NCBI RefSeq assembly: GCF_009832865.1
Contig: NZ_CP047130.1
Span: 3,782,001 to 3,846,000, forward strand
Direction: 5' to 3'
DNA length: 64,000 bases
Source of the DNA: Colwellia sp. 20A7
Lineage (GTDB): Bacteria > Pseudomonadota > Gammaproteobacteria > Enterobacterales > Alteromonadaceae
Below the pieces are notes generated by a model that was not told the origin of the DNA, did no database searches, and worked only from the letters and a program-made list of their open reading frames with translations. Within the stretch, counting starts at the first letter, position 1, and every line of letters starts with the position of its first letter. Below are positions 1-8,822 of this stretch, piece by piece. The position numbers were made by a program, and so were the translations under genes.

Positions 1-68
1 CAATGCCTTGCCTCTAAACCTTTTAACTCTCGCTGAGTGAGAAGAAACTTATTGGAATTGGTATAATA

Positions 69-1280
69 TTATATTTCAAAGTAATTGGTAAAAACTTTAT
101 AAAGTTCTGTCCCTTGATTCACACTTGCAGAAGCGAAATGTAAAATAGGAAGTACTTCTTTATCAAGAATAACATTATGTAATGGATTACCATCACCGTA
201 ATTATCCATTCTTAAAATACGTACTAAAGGTGAGCCTGCGGGCAGAGGTTTACCAAATTCTGCCAAATAATCTACCATACCGCCCATCGGAGAGTATAAC
301 GCTTTGTAGTCTTTTAAATAACAAGCGAAACGCGTCATTTCTTGAGGTTGGTACCCTAATGACTTAGCTTTTTGCAACGGTACATCTTCAGAAGTAATTT
401 CTAGATCATTACTAATCGCAATAACACCTTTATATTGTAAATAACTTAAAATACCTAATGCGTCTTGATGCGCTACGTCTAAATCAATTTGTTCTTGAGA
501 GCCTAACTCTACAGTAAAGCTTTCTTTGGCGAAGGCCCCCTCGCCCATAACAAAGTTTCTATCTAACTGTTTGTAGGCTTCTTGCAAACACCACCAAGGA
601 CAAAAAGTCGCTTCATCCATTGCGCCATCGAAATCATTAGGAATAAAAAGGGTATGAGGAATATCAAAATAGTTAGCACTTGCTTTAGCGTATTCAGGGC
701 AATATAAATGTTTACTTGAAATAGGACCGGTATGCAAATCAAGCACTATGTCAGCTTGATGTGCCATACGTTGCAATTGATAAGCAATACGTTGGCCAGT
801 AGTTAGCCCCCAAATATTATGATCTAACTTTTGTTCAATTTGATCGATTAATAATTTTTCAAACGCTACTCTGATTTCATCTTCACTCGCATCAATATTT
901 TGCTGAGCGAAAGGCGCTATAATTGATTCATCAAAGTGATACATTCTATTCCAGTTCACCCCTGTTATAGGGTCAAATCGACCTAAAGTATATTCACCAT
1001 TCTTATGGTTACAAGCGACAGGGTTAGCGTAAGGAACTAAGGTAATATCGCTTTGAATCTTGCAGTGTTTTAATAATTCAAGCAACTGAAAAATAACGGC
1101 ATTACCTTGCACTTCAGCTCCATGCATATTGGCTTGAATATAAACATTAGGTGCGGTATCTGTTATATCAGAATGCGTATCACTTTTTTCACTTTCAAAC
1201 GAATAAACGGGCACAGTTAACTTAGCGCCACTAGCCATTTCCCCAACGTGCATAATACTTTTTTTGAAGGTATTCATCAT
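69..1280 (-). CDS. M14-family zinc desuccinylase/deacylase (AstE/AspA type)
   Basis: A 403-residue protein of the succinylglutamate desuccinylase/aspartoacylase family, zinc enzymes that hydrolyse N-acyl amino acids in the cytoplasm. The zinc ligands are visible as H53 and E56 in NMHGAEVQGN and H183 in LDLHTG. E258 in TVELGSQ fits the catalytic glutamate. No signal peptide or membrane segment is seen. It is the last gene of a same-strand series dapA, dapD, lysA-like, 75 bp after the decarboxylase, all downstream of a lysine riboswitch. No DapE-type (M20) desuccinylase is present, so this protein is a candidate for removing succinyl from N-succinyl-diaminopimelate. That role is inference; the family assignment is firm. 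The ATG at 1280 is followed directly by a second ATG, so the start could be one codon later. Confidence 0.82.
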   Translation of the reverse strand: MMNTFKKSIMHVGEMASGAKLTVPVYSFESEKSDTHSDITDTAPNVYIQANMHGAEVQGNAVIFQLLELLKHCKIQSDITLVPYANPVACNHKNGEYTLGRFDPITGVNWNRMYHFDESIIAPFAQQNIDASEDEIRVAFEKLLIDQIEQKLDHNIWGLTTGQRIAYQLQRMAHQADIVLDLHTGPISSKHLYCPEYAKASANYFDIPHTLFIPNDFDGAMDEATFCPWWCLQEAYKQLDRNFVMGEGAFAKESFTVELGSQEQIDLDVAHQDALGILSYLQYKGVIAISNDLEITSEDVPLQKAKSLGYQPQEMTRFACYLKDYKALYSPMGGMVDYLAEFGKPLPAGSPLVRILRMDNYGDGNPLHNVILDKEVLPILHFASASVNQGTELYKVFTNYFEI

Positions 1281-1324
1281 TTATCTCATTTCTTAATCGG
1301 TATAGGCAAAACTACGCGAACATT

Positions 1325-1357
1325 ACTCGAATACTACTCGAATACTACTCGAATACT
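1325..1357. repeat. Three tandem copies of an 11-bp unit
   Basis: ACTCGAATACT is repeated three times without interruption between the M14 gene and the lysA-like gene. The last copy overlaps the stop codon of the decarboxylase. No function is evident; it may simply be a slippage product. Confidence 0.8.
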
Positions 1358-2579
1358 ATGCAAGGTATGAACTCGCAGGTTTCGCAGGTCTAACTTCAAC
1401 TAATTTATTTTCTTGAATTACATATTCCGCCGCCAGTTGGTGACATAAGAAAAACGGCATGCTTTCAGTAAATCCGTAAGCACCACAATAGCCAAAAACT
1501 AATTCATCACCGACCTTAACGTCTTCTGGTAAAGATAAGTGGCCAAGTTTATCCATACTCGTACAAAGTGGTCCATGTAAATCAAAATTCTGACTTGGTT
1601 CATTCGACTGACGAAGCAAGGTAACAGGAAAAGGTTGATCCGTTATTGCTGGGCGAATAAGGTGATTAATACCTGCTGCCAATACTAATTGCTCTTGACC
1701 ATAATTAGTTTTTTTATCAATTACCGGAACAACATAATAACCACATTCAGCGACAGCAAAACGACCAAGCTCTAACCAAAGCTCGTCAACGCCAGCTTTG
1801 GCTTTAATATCGGCTAAATCAGAAATAATTTGCTGCCATGCTAGCGTTTTACCTTCGCCAAGATAATCGATACCTAAGCCACCACCTAAATCAAGAATTT
1901 TTAGCTTCATACCAATATCGTTGGCAAGTTCAGTGAGAGGCTTAACCATTTGTCCCCATAAGGAATACATTTTTTCGTTACTGAGCATATTGCCCCACTG
2001 AAAAATATGTAAACCACAAATATTTAATTCGGGATAGTCACTTACTTTAATGTTTTGCCATTCTTCTACCGACAAACCAAAAGGCGTTAAGCTATTACCA
2101 CCTAATGGGTTTTTCTCACCATCAGGCCACTGTAATTGTACACGTAGTAATACGGTTGGTTTTTCACTACCTGACTGCTCCTTAACAACTTCATTAAGCC
2201 AGTTCAGTTGATTTAAGCTTTCAATCACAAAAGTACCGACACCTTTTTTAACAAAAGCATCAAGTTGTTTTTTAGATTTAGCCGGACCTGTATTCAAAAT
2301 ACGGCTAGGATTCACACCTTGTGCTAATACTTGTGATAACTCACCGGTGCTAGCAACATCAAAATCAAACCCTTCACTATCTAATGTTTGAATAACTTTA
2401 GATAAAGGATTAGCTTTAACAGCAAACCAAAGCTTAATCACATCTTGTTGCTGCAATGTCGCAAGGTGTTTTTTTAACGTATCTAATTGATAGACAAAAT
2501 AGCCTTGTTCATCTTCTGGTGATTGATGGGCTAACAAAGTACTTTCAATATTGGTGTCGAACCAAGTGGGTTTAGTCAT
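1356..2579 (-). CDS. PLP-dependent fold-III decarboxylase, LysA-like
   Basis: A 407-residue alanine-racemase-fold decarboxylase related to diaminopimelate and ornithine decarboxylases. K55 in WFAVKANP should form the Schiff base with PLP. The phosphate loop is DLGGGLGIDY (about 229-238), the E-x-G-R motif is ELGR (269-272), and C338 in HGPLCTSMD is the active-site cysteine from the partner subunit. The segment normally reading G-x-H-x-H-x-G-S-Q in LysA is GLHIFQWGN (188-196) here. It keeps the first histidine but loses the GSQ, so the substrate may not be ordinary meso-diaminopimelate. The gene lies 231 bp after dapD behind a hairpin terminator, so it may have its own promoter or be read through. 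Lysine synthesis is the simplest role given the neighbours; a siderophore-type decarboxylase is an alternative. Confidence 0.75.
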   Translation of the reverse strand: MTKPTWFDTNIESTLLAHQSPEDEQGYFVYQLDTLKKHLATLQQQDVIKLWFAVKANPLSKVIQTLDSEGFDFDVASTGELSQVLAQGVNPSRILNTGPAKSKKQLDAFVKKGVGTFVIESLNQLNWLNEVVKEQSGSEKPTVLLRVQLQWPDGEKNPLGGNSLTPFGLSVEEWQNIKVSDYPELNICGLHIFQWGNMLSNEKMYSLWGQMVKPLTELANDIGMKLKILDLGGGLGIDYLGEGKTLAWQQIISDLADIKAKAGVDELWLELGRFAVAECGYYVVPVIDKKTNYGQEQLVLAAGINHLIRPAITDQPFPVTLLRQSNEPSQNFDLHGPLCTSMDKLGHLSLPEDVKVGDELVFGYCGAYGFTESMPFFLCHQLAAEYVIQENKLVEVRPAKPASSYLA

Positions 2580-2667
2580 AATATTTCAATTCATTTATTA
2601 CAATGTAAGTTTCAATTCATTATTATTAATAATCTAGCTTTAAGCTGTATATTTCAAGTTAAAAGCA

Positions 2668-2708
2668 AAAACACGGAATTGATCATCATCAATATTCCGT
2701 GCTTTTTA
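2668..2708 (-). terminator. Rho-independent terminator after dapD (bidirectional shape)
   Basis: Inverted repeat ACGGAAT ... ATTCCGT with A-rich and T-rich flanks on both sides. On the minus strand it lies 3' of dapD and before the lysA-like gene, so it would reduce transcription from the riboswitch into the distal genes. Confidence 0.65.
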
Positions 2709-2810
2709 TCCTTAAGCGTTTAGCCCATTCTTTGAAAATTCAAATGTTTTCCCAAGAACTTATAAGTACTTTAACGCTTAACTTGAGCTATACAGCAACA
2801 AGTTGAACAA

Positions 2811-3560
2811 TTAACGAAGGATAGATTCTAACTCTAATGCCGCATCACTTTGTTCATCACGATACTTAACGATCAAAGCACATGCCATGTTCAAGCCTTG
2901 TGCTTGCGCCCAATCTCCTTTTACAGGGCGAGTGCCCGGAACAACAATAGCATTTTCTGGAATTTCAGCGCCTTTTTCACGCATCACTTCATTAACACAA
3001 TCATATACTGGTACTGATTTAGATAATGAAACACCTGGTGCTAGTACAGCGCCTTTTTTCACTACAATACCTTCAACAATAACAACACCGGCACTCAAGA
3101 AAGCATTATCTTCAATAATTACTGGGCTAGCACCGATTGGCTCTAATACACCACCAATTTGAACCGCAGCTGAAACATGAACATTTTTACCAATTTGAGC
3201 ACATGAGCCAATTAGAGCATGGCTATCAACCATAGTACCCGTATCAACAAATGCACCAACATTGATATAAGCTGGTGGCATAATAATTACGCCTTTAGCA
3301 ACATGAGCACCAGCACGTACAGATGAACCACCCGGTACTAAACGAACACCATCCTCAGGTGTAAACTGACGAGCAGGTAAATTATGTTTATCAACAAAGC
3401 CTAAATAGTTATCACCAAAAGCAATGTTTTCACCCGCTTTAAATGCAGCTAAAATACCTTGTTTTACTTCAACATTGGCATGCCAATTACCGTTTTCATC
3501 TTGAGTTGCTGCGCGTAGTGCACCAGTTTCTAATTGTGCTATTACATCTTGCCAATTCAT
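2811..3560 (-). CDS. dapD: Tetrahydrodipicolinate N-succinyltransferase
   Basis: DapD transfers succinyl from succinyl-CoA to tetrahydrodipicolinate, the committed step of the succinylase route to diaminopimelate and lysine. The 249-residue sequence has the left-handed beta-helix hexapeptide repeat across about residues 80-190, including GGSSVRAGAHVAKGV, MPPAYINVGAFVDTGTMVD and HVSAAVQIGGVLEP. It is shorter at the N-terminus than the roughly 274-residue E. coli enzyme, but the catalytic core looks intact. Its start overlaps the dapA stop by four bases (start 3560, dapA end 3557), indicating translational coupling. It is the second gene of the lysine-riboswitch unit. Many gammaproteobacteria keep dapD beside glnD, so this placement with dapA is atypical. 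Confidence 0.93.
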   Translation of the reverse strand: MNWQDVIAQLETGALRAATQDENGNWHANVEVKQGILAAFKAGENIAFGDNYLGFVDKHNLPARQFTPEDGVRLVPGGSSVRAGAHVAKGVIIMPPAYINVGAFVDTGTMVDSHALIGSCAQIGKNVHVSAAVQIGGVLEPIGASPVIIEDNAFLSAGVVIVEGIVVKKGAVLAPGVSLSKSVPVYDCVNEVMREKGAEIPENAIVVPGTRPVKGDWAQAQGLNMACALIVKYRDEQSDAALELESILR

Positions 3561-4546
3561 GCGATATTCCTATTTTCATGTGTATTTATAAAAGAAGATT
3601 GATTAGCTTGCACTAACCATTGGTTAATTTTTTCATCAAATGCCAATAACTCTGTATTATCGGTTAATTCAAGGTGTGTTAATGGCGCTCGCAATATCGG
3701 TGTTTTAATATTTTGTTGCTGCTGCATTAACATTTTGACTGGGATTGGATTGGCAACACAAAATAGTGCTGCTACAGCCCTGTTCCATAATGGAAACATA
3801 GTGTTGGTTTGCCCAACTAAACATAGTTGAACATACGTTTGTGTTGCTTGAGGCCATGCATTAGCGCAGACCGAGACTAAACCTTTAGCACCTGCTGGTA
3901 CTAGATACGGCAACATGGCATCTTCACCACTGTAAAGTGCTACTTCTGGGCATTGTTCACGGTAATTAAGAAATTTATTTAAATCGCCACTCGCCTCTTT
4001 CATTGCCCAGAAATTTGGATGATTTTGCAAATTTTGTAAGGTTTCAACGGGAATTTCCACGCCACTACGAGAAGGCACGTTATATAACATACAGGGAAAA
4101 TTTGCGGTATCTAGTAGCGCTTTAAACCATTGAGTTTGACCAACTACACCAGGCTTGGCATAAAGTGGGGTTCCAAGCAAAAAGCTATCAATAGGTAACG
4201 TGTTGCAGTATTTAACCCAGTTGATTTGTTCTGGTAAATTAGAGCCGCCAACAGCAACCATTAACGGTGTATTAAGCTGTAGATTACAAACAAACTCAAC
4301 AATACTCATCTGCTCATCGCGGGTTAACGCTAAACCTTCACCTGTGCTACCAAGTAACAATATGCCGTTACCTGCGTCAGCTTGTGCTATCGCGATTTTT
4401 TCTAGGCTAGTAAAGTCAATTTGATTGTTTTCTAAGAATGGCGTCACTAAAGCTGTCCATAAAGAACAAGCATCAACGCTTGTGGTACCAATAGACTGGG
4501 AATTTATATTTGTAGGTAATTGTGTATTCATTGCTCTCGAACTCAT
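3557..4546 (-). CDS. dapA: 4-hydroxy-tetrahydrodipicolinate synthase
   Basis: DapA condenses pyruvate with aspartate semialdehyde, the first step specific to lysine/diaminopimelate synthesis. The TIM-barrel enzyme has K183 (WAMKEASGD) as Schiff-base lysine, Y155 and R160 in YNVPSRSGVE, and a GSTGEG substrate loop where E. coli has GTTGES. At 329 residues it is about 37 longer than E. coli DapA. Part of this is a poorly conserved N-terminal stretch before SLWTALVTPF, so the start is uncertain. ATG at 4546 has no Shine-Dalgarno; ATG at 4531 has GAGAG only two bases upstream. The lysine riboswitch lies immediately upstream and its expression platform reaches the 4531 start region. This paralogue is therefore lysine-repressed by RNA. 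Confidence 0.9.
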   Translation of the reverse strand: MSSRAMNTQLPTNINSQSIGTTSVDACSLWTALVTPFLENNQIDFTSLEKIAIAQADAGNGILLLGSTGEGLALTRDEQMSIVEFVCNLQLNTPLMVAVGGSNLPEQINWVKYCNTLPIDSFLLGTPLYAKPGVVGQTQWFKALLDTANFPCMLYNVPSRSGVEIPVETLQNLQNHPNFWAMKEASGDLNKFLNYREQCPEVALYSGEDAMLPYLVPAGAKGLVSVCANAWPQATQTYVQLCLVGQTNTMFPLWNRAVAALFCVANPIPVKMLMQQQQNIKTPILRAPLTHLELTDNTELLAFDEKINQWLVQANQSSFINTHENRNIA

Positions 4547-4593
4547 AATTTTTGTATTGGCCTAGGCGCAATACAAATTAGTTCGGAGAGCTT
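4534..4593 (-). promoter_or_regulatory. Riboswitch expression platform masking the dapA start
   Basis: Two pairings compete for one segment on the minus strand. AAGCTCTCC (4593-4585) can pair with GGAGAGCTT (4678-4670), which overlaps the 3' strand of aptamer helix P1. CTCTCCGAACT (4590-4580) can instead pair with AGTTCGAGAG (4543-4534), which contains the GAGAG just before the ATG at 4531. Lysine binding should favour P1, release the middle segment and let it cover the start region. This is inferred from complementarity by eye. An additional inverted repeat TTGTATTG ... CAATACAA lies between them but has no U-tract. Confidence 0.65.
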
Positions 4594-4663
4594 TAAGGTA
4601 TTCACAAAAAAGAGCTGAGTATAACAACCTTCATATTAAGGATATTATTGGCTTTTATGCAAA

Positions 4664-4903
4664 GACCAGAAGCTCTCCACTCAATTATAACCTACCCTAT
4701 ATTAAGGTAGGTCAATATCAGTGACAGTTGTCGGGATTCAGCCCTTAAACCTTGGCAATAAACTAAGGTAAACAACCGATAAGTGTTTTATCAAACAAAT
4801 ACTTATCTCGGCGCTAATCCCCCTCATTACTATTATCAGATTTTGATCTCTGTGCAAATGACATTGCAATAATAACTACCTGGTTAACGCTCCTCTTCTG
4901 GCC
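4664..4903 (-). promoter_or_regulatory. Lysine riboswitch aptamer (L box)
   Basis: The minus strand carries the conserved blocks of the lysine aptamer in order. These are GGCCAGAAGAGGAGCG at the 5' end, then TGAGGGGGATTAGCGCCGAG, ATCGGTTGT, GGGCTGAATCCC and TGTCACTG. They match my recollection of the E. coli lysC leader almost block for block. Helix P1 closes with GGCCAGAAG (4903-4895) and CTTCTGGTC (4672-4664), nine pairs including one G-U. It controls dapA-dapD and possibly the distal genes. Confidence 0.93.
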
Positions 4904-4919
4904 CCTTACCTCATCATTC

Positions 4920-4949
4920 TTAATACTTTGCCTGTATTGCCATCACCAA
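4920..4949 (-). promoter_or_regulatory. Candidate promoter for the lysine operon
   Basis: On the minus strand TTGGTG (4949-4944) and TATTAA (4925-4920) are 18 bp apart, about 16 bp upstream of the aptamer. This is a plausible sigma-70 promoter by position, weak by sequence. The rest of the interval up to rsmC (4950-5184) shows no other clear feature. Confidence 0.35.
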
Positions 4950-5184
4950 TCGTCGTCATCATTTATAAAATATAAACGCTGCTGACATATACCGTGATGG
5001 TTTAGCTAAAATATCAATAATTTAGAGGTGAACTTCTGATATAAAATCAAAAGTCAGAATTAGGGACGGCGCTATTTAAACATTGTTATCGCTTTTCTGT
5101 CAATATCGAAATATTCAGACTATAGAAAAAACATCGAATACAGTAGAATACTATCTTCTATCTTATTCACTGTTAATTATCTTT

Positions 5185-6228
5185 ATGTCAACTTCAAACA
5201 TCAGCCAAATACTAGTACGCAATAGTGAACTGTTATCAGCTAAAACACCTTTATTTATTAACTTAATGGCAGATGGCTTTATTGAAAACTATTTACTCGA
5301 CAATCCGAATGCAAAAATAAGTTGTCACAATACTAATTTTTTTGATTATGAAGCAATAAAGAATAAATATAATAGCCAGATTAACACCAGTTTTAATAGT
5401 GAATATAAAACGGCACTAGAACACGATTTAGTCATTATTAACTTTCCTAAAAGTAAAGATGAACTTGCCTTTACTTTTGCGATGATTGCACCTTATTTAA
5501 GCGACAATGCTAAAGTTATTTTAGTGGGAGAGAAAAAAGGTGGCATACAGTCTAGCCCCAAATTGACTGAGAATTTTCTACAGGGTTGTCAAAAAGTTGA
5601 TGCTGCGCGTCATTGTTTAATTTTTGCCGGTATAGTTAACGCTGAAAATCTAAATAAGAATTTCAATATCGAAGACTGGTTTAAAACCTATCAAATTAAT
5701 ATTAACAATATATCGCTTACTATCGCTTCATTACCGGGTGTTTTTAGTCAGAAAAAACTTGATGTCGGCACCGCATTATTATTAGATAACTTGCCTCAGT
5801 CTATGCAAGGAAAGGTGTTAGATTTTGGTTGTGGTGCCGGAGTTATTAGCTGTTTCATTGGCAAGAAATTTGAATCTACCCAATTAGACTTACTTGATGT
5901 AAGCGCCTTAGCAATAACATCAGCCCAAAGAACACTGGCGTTAAATAATTTGTCGGGTAATGTTTTTGCTTCAAATAGTTTATCTAACGTAGCAGGAAAG
6001 TATCAACATATAGTCTCAAATCCTCCCTTTCATCAAGGAACAAAAACCAGCTATCAAGCGAGTGAAGATTTTTTAAGGGGAATTAAGTCTCACATTATTC
6101 CCCGTGGAGACATCACCATAGTTGCTAATAGTTTTTTACAGTACTTACCAATAATGCATGAGCATATTGGTACAACAAAGCGATTAATCAGTAAGCAGGG
6201 ATTTAACATTTACCACTGCAAAAAATAA
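5185..6228 (+). CDS. rsmC: 16S rRNA (guanine1207-N2)-methyltransferase
   Basis: RsmC methylates G1207 of 16S rRNA in the small subunit, using S-adenosylmethionine. I place the start at ATG 5185 (MSTSNISQILVRNSELL), giving 347 residues, close to the roughly 343 of E. coli. An upstream in-frame ATG at 5083 would add 34 atypical residues. The N-terminal half is the degenerate methyltransferase-like domain of the family. The C-terminal catalytic domain has the SAM motif DFGCGAG (213-219) and the N2-guanine methyltransferase motif NPPF (279-282). It stands alone between the divergent lysine operon and a histidine kinase gene 52 bp downstream. Confidence 0.9.
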   Translation: MSTSNISQILVRNSELLSAKTPLFINLMADGFIENYLLDNPNAKISCHNTNFFDYEAIKNKYNSQINTSFNSEYKTALEHDLVIINFPKSKDELAFTFAMIAPYLSDNAKVILVGEKKGGIQSSPKLTENFLQGCQKVDAARHCLIFAGIVNAENLNKNFNIEDWFKTYQININNISLTIASLPGVFSQKKLDVGTALLLDNLPQSMQGKVLDFGCGAGVISCFIGKKFESTQLDLLDVSALAITSAQRTLALNNLSGNVFASNSLSNVAGKYQHIVSNPPFHQGTKTSYQASEDFLRGIKSHIIPRGDITIVANSFLQYLPIMHEHIGTTKRLISKQGFNIYHCKK

Positions 6229-6280
6229 TTAATGGCCAACCCGACTTGATAAATATATTTTTTTCAGCGATTGTTATGCC

Positions 6281-7912
6281 ATGAAAACAAAAAACAAATT
6301 AATATCTAATCGAAAATTTATATTCGCCAGTATTTTGGGCGTCGCTTCTTTCGTGTTGATCGTTATTCTAACCAGTATTATTTATATTGTAGAAACTCAA
6401 GAAGAATTAAAGTTAGAAAAATATACGCGTGCTTGGGCCAAATCTTTAGCTCAGGCAAATGTTACCTATTTAGTGGACAATACCAAAGGTGCAGAAAAGA
6501 AAGCAAACGCTAACCTAAAGAAACTCGTAACAGCTGACTACATTAATTATATTCATATTTATAAAAAAGGGAGTACTGAAACAACTTACTTTACTGGATT
6601 TAATAAAAGCATCTACCATCCAGCTATTCCAAGTAAGATCAATCAATTAAATGAGTTGTTAACGCTTAAAAATCAAGAGAATAATTTAGAGTTAGTTGTA
6701 GAAATAGAACAAAACAAAAACATTGTTGGCTATTTATACATTCAAGCAAGTAAAAAAAATATTCATGATTTTATTAGAGAGTTAACCTTCACTGCTATTC
6801 TATTTTTCTTATTTGGTTTAACCCTCTTTTTAATATTAGCCTCTTACATTAAAACTAAAATTAATCAATTGATTACAACCTTAGTTGAATCACTACAAGA
6901 AATATCACACAGTAAAAACTATGATGAAAGAATTGAATCTCTCCCATTTATTGAGTTTGATATCTTAGCCCAAAATATTAATGTTTTATTAAATAGAACG
7001 TCAAAACACATTACTAAAAAAGATGACACACACCAACAAGCGTTATTACAAAATAATATTTTGGCAGAAAAAGTACAGGCTAGAACGAATGCTTTGAAAG
7101 AGTCTAATCAGGAATTACTTTCAACCCTAGAAAAATTACATCAATTTCAAGGACAGTTAGTCGAAACTGAGAAAATGGCTTCTCTAGGAGATATGGTTGC
7201 AGGTATTGCCCACGAAATAAATACCCCGATTGGTTTAGGTATTACGGCTTCAACATTAATGAATGACCGTCTGATGGAAATAAAAAGAGCTTTTGAAGAT
7301 AAAAGCTTAAAATCAAGTCAGCTGAAAAAGTTTCTAACGCAAGGCGAAGAAAATATAGAAATGATTTACCGAAACCTAGACCGTGCAGCAAAACTCATAT
7401 CTAGCTTCAAAAAAGTAGCGGTTGATCAATCTAGCACTGAGACAAATATTTTCAATTTTAGAGTTTTACTTGATGAAGTATTCATCACCTTAAAAATGAG
7501 GCTACATGAACAGCACATCAACCTTATTATTAACTGTCCTGAAAACCTTATTGTTGAAAGTAAAGCCGGACAAATTAACCAAATATTAGTTAACCTTATT
7601 TTAAATTCAATTATTCATGGTTTTGAAGATAAGCCCGATGGTGAAATAAATATATCGGTATTCTATCTAAGTGATCAAGTACATATCAGCTATAAAGACA
7701 ATGGGGTTGGTATTAATGAAAGTGTAAAAGCAAAGATTTTTGCTCCTTTTACCACAACTAAACGTGGCAGTGGTGCTAGCGGTTTAGGGCTTCACTTAGT
7801 ATTTAATATTGTGACTCAAGCGTTAAATGGGCATATCGATTTTGAAAGCGAAATAGGTGAAGGCACTAAATTTAATATTACTTTTCCTGCTTTACTCTCG
7901 TCAGAGCAATAA
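6281..7912 (+). CDS. Membrane sensor histidine kinase
   Basis: A 543-residue kinase with two membrane helices (about 13-37 and 167-190) enclosing a periplasmic sensor region of about 130 residues. A HAMP-like linker and a coiled coil follow. The HisKA phosphoacceptor is IAHEINTPIG, with His near 310. The ATPase domain has N-box NLILNSIIHGF, G1 DNGVGI and G2 GASGLGLHLV. There is no receiver or HPt domain. It lies upstream of arcA with a 164-bp gap, so a partnership with ArcA is possible but not shown. Canonical ArcB is a hybrid kinase with PAS, REC and HPt, which this is not. The signal is unknown. Confidence 0.85.
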   Translation: MKTKNKLISNRKFIFASILGVASFVLIVILTSIIYIVETQEELKLEKYTRAWAKSLAQANVTYLVDNTKGAEKKANANLKKLVTADYINYIHIYKKGSTETTYFTGFNKSIYHPAIPSKINQLNELLTLKNQENNLELVVEIEQNKNIVGYLYIQASKKNIHDFIRELTFTAILFFLFGLTLFLILASYIKTKINQLITTLVESLQEISHSKNYDERIESLPFIEFDILAQNINVLLNRTSKHITKKDDTHQQALLQNNILAEKVQARTNALKESNQELLSTLEKLHQFQGQLVETEKMASLGDMVAGIAHEINTPIGLGITASTLMNDRLMEIKRAFEDKSLKSSQLKKFLTQGEENIEMIYRNLDRAAKLISSFKKVAVDQSSTETNIFNFRVLLDEVFITLKMRLHEQHINLIINCPENLIVESKAGQINQILVNLILNSIIHGFEDKPDGEINISVFYLSDQVHISYKDNGVGINESVKAKIFAPFTTTKRGSGASGLGLHLVFNIVTQALNGHIDFESEIGEGTKFNITFPALLSSEQ

Positions 7913-8076
7913 ATAAGAGTAATAATTTGCAATATAATTGTTATTTAATTTAGACTTAGTTAACATGGTTTACAAAATGTTAACCATACTTTCACTATAA
8001 AAACACAATAGATATAAAATTGTATACTTATATTAAAAATTTGCTTAAACATCTCTATTAAATTAACGGAATTGAC

Positions 8077-8784
8077 ATGGAAAACTATCAAATACTCATA
8101 GTAGAAGATGAAGACGTTACACGTTTCAATTTGCGCAATTTGTTTGAGGCTGAAGGCTATAAAGTCTTTGAAGCGTTTAACGAAGAAACTATGACCACCA
8201 TGCTTAGTCAGAATGACATAAATCTAGTTATCATGGATATTAATCTGCCAGGAAAAAATGGTTTATTACTGGGCAGACAATTAGCGAGTAATAAAAACTT
8301 AGGATTAATTTTTCTAACAGGTCGTGATAGTGATATTGATAAAGTGTTAGGACTAGAAATAGGTGCTGATGATTACCTAACGAAACCATTCAATCCTAGA
8401 GAATTAACCATTAGAGCTCGAAATATTCTTAATCGTATTGGTAATAATAAAAACGAAATAGAGTTAGAACAGCCTATTGTCACTTTTAATGAGTGGAAAT
8501 TAAACGGAAACTCACGAGAAATGACAAGCCCTACAGGCGATGTTATTCCTATCCCTCGCGGTGAATATAGAGCATTACGTTTATTAATAAAAAATCAAGG
8601 TAATATAGTTTCTAGACAAGAGTTAATTAAAGAAATGACTGGCCGTGATTTACGAGATAATGACAGAACTGTTGATGTAACCATTAGACGATTACGTAAA
8701 CATTTCGAATCAAATAATAATACCCTCGAATTAATAAATACAATACACGGAGAGGGATATCGTTTTGTAGGAAACGCAAAATAA
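8077..8784 (+). CDS. arcA: Aerobic respiration control response regulator ArcA
   Basis: A 235-residue OmpR-family regulator: receiver domain (about 5-120) with acidic pocket EDED and phospho-acceptor D54 ([12 protein letters not shown]), and a winged-helix DNA-binding domain (about 140-232). Long stretches match E. coli ArcA closely, for example [34 protein letters not shown] and IHGEGYRF. ArcA globally controls respiratory and carbon genes under low oxygen. The gene is monocistronic in appearance, with an AT-rich 164-bp upstream region. It converges on a small HPt gene whose phospho-site resembles that of ArcB. Confidence 0.93.
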   Translation: MENYQILIVEDEDVTRFNLRNLFEAEGYKVFEAFNEETMTTMLSQNDINLVIMDINLPGKNGLLLGRQLASNKNLGLIFLTGRDSDIDKVLGLEIGADDYLTKPFNPRELTIRARNILNRIGNNKNEIELEQPIVTFNEWKLNGNSREMTSPTGDVIPIPRGEYRALRLLIKNQGNIVSRQELIKEMTGRDLRDNDRTVDVTIRRLRKHFESNNNTLELINTIHGEGYRFVGNAK

Positions 8785-8822
8785 CCTTACCTGCCTTAAT
8801 ATAAAAGTTAACAATTAATAAG

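Noticed and set aside
69..4546. Tabtoxin-like antibiotic cluster, because tabA and tabB resemble lysA and dapD
   Set aside because: No beta-lactam synthetase, hydroxylase or ligase genes are present, and a lysine riboswitch controls the set, which fits primary lysine synthesis better.
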